This document shows, piece after piece, positions 57,589 through 64,000 of a stretch of DNA of 64,000 bases. The stretch comes from an uncultured Bacilli bacterium. Lineage in GTDB: Bacteria > Bacillota_I > Bacilli_A > RF39 > UBA660. The notes under the pieces were generated by a model. It was not told the DNA's origin. It saw only the letters and a program-made list of their open reading frames with translations, and did no database searches. Where the stretch lies: assembly GCA_910585045.1 (NCBI GenBank), contig CAJUCD010000001.1:167033-231032 (forward strand). The letters run 5' to 3'. The translations under genes and the position numbers were made by a program. Within the stretch, counting starts at the first letter, position 1. Each line of letters begins with the position of its first letter.

Positions 57589-60201
57589 ATGAAAGAAAAA
57601 TTAAAAATGATAATTGTTGCCTCAGTTGCAACTATAGGAATTGCAGGTGGTATTGCTTGTTTGTGTTTAAGTAAAGATTCACAAGATGTTAAGCAATATT
57701 TGGATGATGAAAAAAAGCCTACAATAGATGATAATAATGTTAATAATACTAAACCAGAAGATAATAAGGATGATATTCAGGATGATGTAAATGAACCAGT
57801 AGATAATGAAATAGAGAATAAGCCTGTCGTATCTAAACCTAAACCTTCTAAACCAGAAGTTTCAAAACCAAGTGAGGAAGTTCCTAAAGAGCCTAGTAAT
57901 CCAACATTACCTACAGATCCAGATGTAGATATAAATGATAAAGAAGAATTACAGGATTTAGTAATTGCAAATGATATGGTAGTAGATGGTAAATTAATTA
58001 TTGCTAATAAAAAATATAATAATGTTAAAATTAGTTCAGATATTAAAAGTAATGCAAAAATTGTATTTGATAATATAGAGATTTCTGATTCTTTAATAGT
58101 GGAAAGTCCTGGAAAATATCAATTAGATATAGTTAATTCAAAAATTCCAGAAATGCTTGTTACTGATAATGTACAAACTTTTTCTTCATTATTTAGATCA
58201 ATAGTAAGTAGAGGGATTAATAAACAATTAGAGGGAGCTACTATTAATTTTCAAGAAGGAAGTAGTGTAAATTTAATTTCTATTGATTCTAATGTTCATG
58301 TTAACGGTACTAATAGTGTATCAAAAATAAATGTTAATAATGGTAAAGAAGTAGTTTTAAATATTCCTAGTGAATCATTAGAATTAAATACAAATGGTTA
58401 TGTTGCTATAAATAAAAATGTTGTAAATATGACAAATAATGATACAGCAACAATTGTTGTTAATGCATCAGTTAATAGTTTAGTTAATAATGCACCAAGT
58501 AATATTCGTGTTAATAAAGGTAATACAGTGACTAGTTTTAATAATAACGCTGAGGATACAGTTGTATCAGGTAATGGAAATATTACAAATGCTATAGTTT
58601 CTGCAAGTAATACTAAAATATTCGTGGAAGTTCTTAATAAAGAAGTAAAAGAGGAAGTAGATTTTATATTAATACGTCAAGAAGCAGATATACAAATAGT
58701 AGATGTTAAATCTGTAGCTCAAGGGAGAGTAACTTTTACTCTAAGTCAAGAAGTAGAATTAAGTTTAAAAGATTTATCAGTAATTTGTAATGCTGGAAAA
58801 AGTATTACTTTGTATAATTTATATACTAAAGATAATATTACATATACTTTGACAACTTCTTATTTTAAAAATGATTCATATGCTCTTTATATGACACTTC
58901 CTAATGGCAATATAATTAGTGCTGATTTTGATACTGATTATGCAAATCCAACCGTAGAGAATGTTGTTGTTGAAAGAGATTCAGCAAATACAGCAACTTT
59001 AAAATTATTTGGAGTTGATGAAGGTGGTCAAATTTATTATATTTTAGAAGATGCTTTAACTAAAGAAATCGTCACTTCTGATGTTATTAAGAGAGATGGT
59101 AAGTCTACTAGTGTTAAAGTAGGATTTAATAGTATTTCTTTGACAGGCTTAGAAGAAGGTAAAGCTTATAATTTATACTATTTTATAGAAGGATTCTTTG
59201 GAAATGTTTCAAAAGTTAAAGGTCCAATAGAAATTGTTAGTGAAGTAAAAGAAGAAACTAATAGTGATTATGAAATAGTATATGCTAAAGAAGAAATAAG
59301 TAATAGATTTGTATTTAAATTAAATAAAGTGCCAGAAAAAGAGTTAACGTTAAGTGATTTTGAAGTTAAATGTCCTAGTGATAGTAGCTTAACGATAAAA
59401 AATGCTAGTTTTTCTGTAAGTCCAGATTTATTAACTTATATAATTATTGTTCCTGACAATTATGGTCATAAGGATAATGAGTATACAGTTAAAATAAAAG
59501 TTTCAGATAGTGAAACTATTGAGAAAGATTTTGCAACTCATTTTAATCCTCCAGTAATTACAGGAGCTGTTGATAATGTAATAAGAACATCAGAGACTTC
59601 TGCAGAGTTTAAGTTTAATTCTGATGAAGCTGGTAAAGTTTATTATGGAATATATGATTGGAATGGTGGAATATATGATTATAATTCAACTACACCATTT
59701 GCTAGTGATGTTATTACAGGAAAAATAGAATGTAAAGTTCAAGATTTACATGCAGGATCAAATTCAATTTTGCTAGATTTAAGTAATATAGAGGTAACTC
59801 ATAATACTAGAGTTTGGGCATTATTTGTTGATGAAGTTGGTAATTATCGTATAGGTTTTGTGGATCATTATAAAATTCCTGAATATAAAGATCCAATTAC
59901 AGAGCCTGATACTACATTAGAGATAGTAGATTTCCAATATAGTAAAAGTTCATTTAAAGTGTTCTTTAATGAGGAAATAAGTAGCATAGGACAAGATGAT
60001 ATAAAGTTAGCAGTTATTAGTGGAGGTTCATTATCTTCTAAAATAATGTATATTATTAATAATTCGATTTCTAAACAAGTAACTATTGAAATACCAGATC
60101 CAGTTAGTCAACTTACACCTGGAGAATATGAATTAACTTTAAATATAATTGATAAAAATGGAAATGTGGTTAAGTTAGCAAAGAGATTTATTATAGAATA
60201 A
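57589..60201 (+). CDS. large secreted/surface protein with Pro-Lys linker and Ig-like repeats
   Basis: About 870 residues: signal/anchor segment (about 6-28), an Asp/Asn-rich stretch, a Pro/Lys/Ser linker (about 80-115: KPSKPEVSKPSEEVPKEP), then beta-rich domains. The last 350 residues contain repeating blocks like 'TSETSAEFKFNSDEAGKVYYGI' and 'NTATLKLFGVDEGGQIYYIL', typical of Ig-like/FN3-like modules. No LPXTG motif or C-terminal anchor, so it is probably held by its N-terminal helix. The ATG at 57589 follows GAAGGGAG; 57556 is less likely. Its partners may be the SipW-like gene downstream. Confidence 0.6.
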   Translation: MKEKLKMIIVASVATIGIAGGIACLCLSKDSQDVKQYLDDEKKPTIDDNNVNNTKPEDNKDDIQDDVNEPVDNEIENKPVVSKPKPSKPEVSKPSEEVPKEPSNPTLPTDPDVDINDKEELQDLVIANDMVVDGKLIIANKKYNNVKISSDIKSNAKIVFDNIEISDSLIVESPGKYQLDIVNSKIPEMLVTDNVQTFSSLFRSIVSRGINKQLEGATINFQEGSSVNLISIDSNVHVNGTNSVSKINVNNGKEVVLNIPSESLELNTNGYVAINKNVVNMTNNDTATIVVNASVNSLVNNAPSNIRVNKGNTVTSFNNNAEDTVVSGNGNITNAIVSASNTKIFVEVLNKEVKEEVDFILIRQEADIQIVDVKSVAQGRVTFTLSQEVELSLKDLSVICNAGKSITLYNLYTKDNITYTLTTSYFKNDSYALYMTLPNGNIISADFDTDYANPTVENVVVERDSANTATLKLFGVDEGGQIYYILEDALTKEIVTSDVIKRDGKSTSVKVGFNSISLTGLEEGKAYNLYYFIEGFFGNVSKVKGPIEIVSEVKEETNSDYEIVYAKEEISNRFVFKLNKVPEKELTLSDFEVKCPSDSSLTIKNASFSVSPDLLTYIIIVPDNYGHKDNEYTVKIKVSDSETIEKDFATHFNPPVITGAVDNVIRTSETSAEFKFNSDEAGKVYYGIYDWNGGIYDYNSTTPFASDVITGKIECKVQDLHAGSNSILLDLSNIEVTHNTRVWALFVDEVGNYRIGFVDHYKIPEYKDPITEPDTTLEIVDFQYSKSSFKVFFNEEISSIGQDDIKLAVISGGSLSSKIMYIINNSISKQVTIEIPDPVSQLTPGEYELTLNIIDKNGNVVKLAKRFIIE

Positions 60202-60212
60202 TTAATTTGTTT

Positions 60213-60248
60213 AAGACAAATGGGTAAAAAGCTTATTTGTCTTTTTTT
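60213..60248 (+). terminator. intrinsic terminator
   Basis: Stem AAGACAAAT / ATTTGTCTT with a 13-nt loop and seven T. Confidence 0.75.
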
Positions 60249-60335
60249 GCAGTGTCCTAGAGTAATGTAAAATATGCTTAGTTTGCTTGAATCTGTTTTT
60301 TGGTGGTGTTATAATTTAATTAATAGGAGGGGCTT

Positions 60336-60884
60336 ATGAAAAGTGTAGGAAAAGTTTTAAAAAGTATTTTAGAGATATTTATTTTTGCTATTAATGTTGT
60401 TTTAAGTTTAATTGTTATTGTTAATTTATTAGTTTTATTATCTTCAAAAGTATTTAATAATGAAATGCCAACTTTACTTGATTATACTTATTATATTTTA
60501 CAGGAAAATAGTGCTAATTTTAGTTTTGTAAAAGGTGATTTACTACTAATTGATACTAGGAAAACTGTTGCTGCTGGTGATATAGTTTTATATAAAAATG
60601 AAAAAGAGTATGTTTTGAGTTTAGTTAAATCTACTGGTGATGAAAATTCTGTAATTGAGGTTTCAGGTAATGATGAAAATGTTGCTAATGATAAGATTAC
60701 AGGTATTGTAATAAAGAAAATATCTAAATTGGGACTTTTGATTGATAGAATAATTCAGTTAGATGTATTTGTTATTTCTGTAGCTGTTTTAATAGTAACA
60801 AGTGTTATTCAAAGCTTTATGAATAGAAAGTCTAAGAAAAATAAGGATGTAAAGCCAGATTTTATGAACCAAAAAATGTATTAA
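60336..60884 (+). CDS. SipW/S26-type signal-peptidase-like membrane protein, degenerate
   Basis: 182 residues: N-terminal membrane helix (about 12-38), an external domain with VKGDLLLIDTRKTVAAGDIVLYKN...SGNDENVANDKITGIVI, similar in layout to the GDxI and 'GDaN...D...I.G' blocks of ER-type (SipW) signal peptidases, and a second membrane helix (about 142-162). The canonical SGSMEP is replaced by ENSANFSF and no catalytic His is obvious, so activity is doubtful. It follows the surface-protein gene. Confidence 0.45.
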   Translation: MKSVGKVLKSILEIFIFAINVVLSLIVIVNLLVLLSSKVFNNEMPTLLDYTYYILQENSANFSFVKGDLLLIDTRKTVAAGDIVLYKNEKEYVLSLVKSTGDENSVIEVSGNDENVANDKITGIVIKKISKLGLLIDRIIQLDVFVISVAVLIVTSVIQSFMNRKSKKNKDVKPDFMNQKMY

Positions 60885-60947
60885 AACTTTAATATTTTTA
60901 ATTTTCAATATGATATTTTTGATGTATACTTTATATATGGAGGATTT

Positions 60948-61472
60948 ATGTTAAAAGAAAATAATGAGTATGTTGAAGTGTTTTTATTAGATCAGAATGA
61001 TGAAAGACAAAATACAGGAAAGATTGCAAAAAGAGGAAAACTAGTTGGAGAAGGTTTTTATGTTATTGGAGTTAACAATTGGATTATTAATTCTAAAGGA
61101 GAAATTTTAGTTCAGAAAAGGTCAAGGCTTAAAAGTAATAATCCTCTTAAATGGAGTTCAACAAATGGTCTTAGAGAAATTGGTGAAAATAGTGTAGATG
61201 CTGTTATAAGAGAATCTAGTGAAGAACTTGGAATTGAAATTGATAAAGATAAAGTGAAATTTGTGGATTCTAGAATAGCTGGAGATTCTTTAATTGTAGA
61301 TATATTCTTTACTTTAATGGATGTAAAAATAGAAGATATTAAAATTCAAGAGGAAGAAGTAGAAGAAATTAGGTTTGTTAGTCCAGAAGATTTAGTATTG
61401 ATGGATTTATCTACTACTTGTGAATATATAAAAGATAATATAGCTAAATATTTAGATATTGTTTTAAAATAG
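60948..61472 (+). CDS. NUDIX hydrolase (isopentenyl-diphosphate isomerase-like subgroup)
   Basis: 174 residues. The Nudix box reads GLREIGENSVDAVIRESSEE followed by LGI, matching Gx5Ex7REuxEExGu apart from Ser in place of the hydrophobic residue. Upstream NNWIINSKGEILVQKRSRLKS resembles IDI-type NUDIX enzymes. Substrate unknown. RBS GGAGG. Confidence 0.75.
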   Translation: MLKENNEYVEVFLLDQNDERQNTGKIAKRGKLVGEGFYVIGVNNWIINSKGEILVQKRSRLKSNNPLKWSSTNGLREIGENSVDAVIRESSEELGIEIDKDKVKFVDSRIAGDSLIVDIFFTLMDVKIEDIKIQEEEVEEIRFVSPEDLVLMDLSTTCEYIKDNIAKYLDIVLK

Positions 61473-61715
61473 TATGCTTAGTTTTATAATATTAGTCTGA
61501 GTATTTTTGATTGGATTTACGATTAGAATTATTTAAGGTTTTGTTTTTTATGTATATTTTTAATTAAGACTGTATATGCTTATATAATTTTTTAATAATT
61601 ATTATAAATATGCTATAATAAGGAAATGAAATTAGTATTTTATGAGATGAGTTTGTTTTTATTTTAAAAATTTTATGTTAATAAGTAATATTTTGCTTAG
61701 AAAAGAGAGATGGGT

Positions 61716-62784
61716 ATGGATAATAAAGAACTTGTTCAAGTATTAGAGAACTGTAAAGTTAGAATAGTAGAAATTGGGAGGTCTCTTTGACTTAGAAAAC
61801 TTAAAGTTGGAAAAAAAAAATCTTGACAAATTGGTACAAAAAGAGGATTTTTGGAATGATTTACCAACTGCTAATGCTACTTACCAACAATTGAAATGTA
61901 TAAATAAAATAATTAGCAATTATGATGATTTGAAAGATAGTATAGATTTATTGGTGGAATTAAGCGAAATAGAAATTTTAAATGAAGAAGATGTTAGAAA
62001 TATTCTACAACAAGTGGAAGATTTAGAAGTTAATACTTTGCTATCAGGAGAATATGATAATTTTAACTGTTATTTAGAAATTCATCCTGGTGCTGGTGGA
62101 ACTGAGTCTTGTGATTGGGCTAATATGCTTCTTAGAATGTATGAAAGATTTTTAGATAAAAATAATTTTTCTTATAAAGTTATAGATAAACAAGATGGTG
62201 ATGAAGCTGGAATAAAAAGTGTTACTCTTTTAATTGAGGGTGATTATGCTTATGGTTATTTGAAAAATGAAAAAGGTGTGCATAGATTAGTTAGAATATC
62301 ACCTTTTGATTCTAATAAGAGAAGACATACTTCTTTTGCTTCTGTAATGGTTACACCTGTTTTTAATAATGATATTCAATTAGAAATTAGAGATGAAGAT
62401 CTGAAAATTGATGTTTATCATTCAAGTGGAGCAGGTGGGCAATCTGTTAATACTTCTAATTCTGCAGTTAGAATTACACATTTGCCTACTAAGACTGTAG
62501 TAACTGTTCAAAACGAAAGAAGTCAATTAAGGAATAAAGAAGTAGCTATGCAATTACTTAAGAATAAGCTTTATCAACAAAAAATTATAGAACAAGAAAA
62601 TGAATTAAAAAAAGTTACTGGTGAAGTTAGTAACATTGATTTTGGTAGTCAAATAAGAAGTTATGTTCTAGAACCTTATAAGTTAGTTAAAGATAATCGT
62701 TCTAAATATGAGTCTACTGAACCATTGAAAATATTAGATGGTGATATTATGGACTTGATTTTAAGTGTTTTAAAAATAAAATAG
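61716..62784 (+). CDS. prfB: peptide chain release factor 2, with programmed +1 frameshift
   Basis: The first 24 codons (61716-61787) end at CTT TGA; translation resumes +1 with GAC at 61789. This gives a product of about 356 residues: first part MDNKELVQVLENCKVRIVEI, then DLENLKLEKK. The domain has the SPF tripeptide (LVRISPFDSNKRRHTS) for UGA and the GGQ loop SSGAGGQSVNTSNSAV. It terminates at UAA/UGA. Start ATG 61716 has GAGAG about 7 bp upstream. The order hpf-secA-prfB is conserved, with inserted genes. Confidence 0.93.
61776..61791 (+). promoter_or_regulatory. prfB autoregulatory frameshift site
   Basis: GGGAGG (Shine-Dalgarno-like), three bases, CTT TGA C. The spacing equals the classic bacterial RF2 shift site, in which RF2 shortage favours the +1 shift. 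Confidence 0.93.
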
Positions 62785-62788
62785 TGAA

Positions 62789-63169
62789 CTATTTTATTTT
62801 TTTTTGGCATTTAGGACATGTATATTTTAATTTTTTGTGGGAAATATCTTGGATAGTATTTAATAATCTTGTTATTTCAGGAGGTAGCTCTATTAAATAC
62901 TCACAATTGCTACATTTAATTGTATCTATTTTTATATTGAAGAAATTTTCATCAGGTAAAAGGCTTTTAATACTACAATTGAGAGCTTTAGCTATAAGAT
63001 TTAATGCGCTTATAGAAAATGATTGATATGTATTACTTTCAATATTGGCAATAAAAGAAAAAGAATAATTTGTTAGTTCGGCTAATCTTTCTTGCGTAAT
63101 TCCGAGTTTTTTTCTTCTTGATTTTATTTTTTTTCCTATTTCATTATATAATTCTTTTTCATTTTCCAT
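62789..63169 (-). CDS. XRE regulator with C-terminal zinc ribbon (copy 1)
   Basis: About 126 residues: HTH GKKIKSRRKKLGITQERLAE...YSFSFIANIESNTYQSFSI, then a zinc ribbon with CSNC and CPKC. Closely related in layout to the gene at 63214. The start is unclear: ATG at 63169 or 63175, no good RBS. It is convergent with prfB, whose stop is 5 bp away. Confidence 0.75.
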   Translation of the reverse strand: MENEKELYNEIGKKIKSRRKKLGITQERLAELTNYSFSFIANIESNTYQSFSISALNLIAKALNCSIKSLLPDENFFNIKIDTIKCSNCEYLIELPPEITRLLNTIQDISHKKLKYTCPKCQKKIK

Positions 63170-63213
63170 ATGCATCACATAAAGATATTATCATATCGTG
63201 TTAGCGCAATTTG

Positions 63214-63654
63214 TCATTTTTTGGATAAGTGATCAATATTTTTAGGAAAAAGTTTTCCACCACATTTAGGACACGTAAAAGTAGGGTATATTTCTTTACT
63301 TTTCCCTACTGCATAAATAAATTCAAATACGTCTATTACTTCGATAGGCATGTCCAGTTTGTTATTGCACGAATCGCAAATATATTCCATACTATTCATA
63401 TTAACACTCCCTAATTTGTTATTATCATAACAGATTTCGTGGAGACCAACACCTAATGCAGCAGCAATGCGCCATAAGGCACCCAAGGAAAAAGTTTGGT
63501 GGGTAGAACTCTCAATATTGGCAATAAAAGATGGTGAATAATTTACAAGTTGGGCAAGTTCATCCTGGGTAAAACCTCGCATTTTGCGGTATTTTTTGAT
63601 ATTTTTCCCTACAAAACCGTAAACGTAGTTTTCGTCGTTTCTATTAAACCTCAT
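63214..63654 (-). CDS. XRE regulator with C-terminal zinc ribbon (copy 2)
   Basis: 146 residues: HTH VGKNIKKYRKMRGFTQDELA...YSPSFIANIESSTHQTFSL and ribbon CDSC...CPKCGGKLF. RBS AGGTGG about 7 bp upstream. Codon use is GC-richer than most of the window (for example GCA, GTC, CGC), suggesting transfer. It is divergent from the surface-protein gene at 63824, with repeated 25-bp sites between them. It probably regulates that gene. Confidence 0.8.
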   Translation of the reverse strand: MRFNRNDENYVYGFVGKNIKKYRKMRGFTQDELAQLVNYSPSFIANIESSTHQTFSLGALWRIAAALGVGLHEICYDNNKLGSVNMNSMEYICDSCNNKLDMPIEVIDVFEFIYAVGKSKEIYPTFTCPKCGGKLFPKNIDHLSKK

Positions 63655-63823
63655 GATACTACCACCTACTACAATTTAATTATAATGCCCAAACGTTTAC
63701 AAGTTACTAACACAATTAGTAGAAGTTTATAAAAAAGTTACACAAATGGTAGACTTTTGTGTCGAATTATGATATATTAAACAAGAATAAGGAAGTAAAT
63801 GTGGATAAGAGAGGAGAATTTTG
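63655..63823. promoter_or_regulatory. divergent control region with repeats and 0A box
   Basis: Inverted repeat TACTAA-cacaa-TTAGTA (63705-63721). A ~25-bp unit (AGTTAC...ACACAA..GTAGA) occurs twice (63702-63730 and 63736-63760). Promoter TAGACT/17/TATATT (63750-63778), with a TGTCGAA 0A-core at 63760-63766 between the hexamers. RBS GAGGAG precedes 63824. Confidence 0.5.
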
Positions 63824-64000
63824 ATGAAATTTGAAACATTTAACAGTGGGAAATTTTCTTCAAAAAAGAAGATTTATCTAGGTGTAACCGTGATTGTCCT
63901 TGTTCTAGTCGTGTCAGTTTCACTATTTTCATACGCTAAGTATAAAAATGTTGAAAGTGTAAAATTGGCAGAAGGAACGGTTAACTATAGAGTCCCAGAT
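63824..64000 (+). CDS. surface protein with SYAKY motif, 5' part only
   Basis: 59 residues visible; the gene runs out of the window. Lys-rich start, a strong membrane segment (about 17-37: IYLGVTVIVLVLVVSVSLFS), then YAKYKNVESVKLAEGTVNY. The juxtamembrane motif FSYAKY-x3-E-x2-KL-x-EG-x2-NY matches the 39684-40967 protein, so the two are members of one family. Codons are richer in G/C than in the rest of the window. It is probably controlled by the adjacent XRE/zinc-ribbon gene and perhaps Spo0A. Confidence 0.7.
   Translation, partial: MKFETFNSGKFSSKKKIYLGVTVIVLVLVVSVSLFSYAKYKNVESVKLAEGTVNYRVPD

Noticed and set aside
1..64000. CRISPR array
   Set aside because: No set of regularly spaced identical repeats of 24-40 bp was found; the only tandem repeats are the three operators at 41 kb.

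Overview
The window looks like a chromosomal stretch from a low-GC, spore-forming member of the Bacilli, probably an uncultured gut-type lineage. The evidence for Bacilli is the RNA polymerase delta subunit (rpoE), DUF1146, Veg, the hpf-secA-prfB order, and a yab-cluster colinear with the origin-proximal region of Bacillus subtilis. A large endospore programme is visible: spo0A, spoIID, spoIIQ, spoIIID, spoVG, yabG, yabP, yabQ, a cwlD-like amidase and two SleB/CwlJ-type hydrolases. The code is standard: TGG is Trp, there is a CCA-anticodon tRNA-Trp, and prfB carries a TGA-dependent programmed frameshift. Base composition is strongly AT-rich throughout, with a slightly GC-richer patch at the right edge (about 63.2-64.0 kb).

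Layout. 0-7.1 kb: the C-terminal part of a KAP NTPase abuts a beheaded amidase/LysM gene; then a membrane SleB-like protein and a 1,280-residue coiled-coil protein of unknown role. 7.1-11.5 kb: a Crp/Fnr regulator divergent from nrdD-nrdG-dut, with a perfect 16-bp palindrome between them, then a cell-wall hydrolase. 11.6-17.8 kb: an accessory segment following tRNA-Trp. It holds an RnlA/RnlB toxin-antitoxin pair preceded by an abutting TPR/cold-shock-domain gene, an XRE regulator with a palindromic operator, a hairpin-rich segment, and remnants of a serine recombinase and an NTP pyrophosphohydrolase. 17.8-19.0 kb: a cysteine synthase preceded by a 20-codon leader peptide with four consecutive Cys codons and an intrinsic terminator, i.e. 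a candidate cysteine attenuator. 19.0-26.5 kb: nagZ-like, htrA-like, Abi_2, phospholipase-C-like, cwlD-like and MYG1-like genes and a duplicated-domain membrane protein. 26.7-33.8 kb: the compact yab/spo/ksgA/tatD cluster. 33-39.6 kb: prmC-prfA, rpoE, argS-DUF1934 and a class A penicillin-binding protein. 39.7-42.5 kb: a DUF6273-type surface protein, three 19-bp operator copies, an XRE regulator and an IS30 element. 42.5-47 kb: gpmI, spo0A, tpiA, pgk. 47-49.6 kb: spoIID, spoIIQ, spoIIID. 49.6-52.4 kb: an Agr-type quorum-sensing locus whose AgrD has no Cys in the expected signal core. 52.7-62.8 kb: csp, hpf, secA, regulators, an 870-residue surface protein, a SipW-like protein, NUDIX and prfB. 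62.8-64 kb: two paralogous XRE/zinc-ribbon regulators and the start of a second surface protein of the family seen at 39.7 kb.

How the parts connect. Spo0A-box-like sites precede spo0A, csp and the last surface gene, linking stationary phase and sporulation to cold-shock and surface functions. Three genes with defence-type domains (KAP NTPase, RnlAB, Abi_2) lie in the left third. The best candidates for something undescribed are the Cys leader attenuator, the three-gene TPR-CSD/RnlA/RnlB operon, and the cysteine-free Agr signal. All calls come from reading the sequence; no database search was run.
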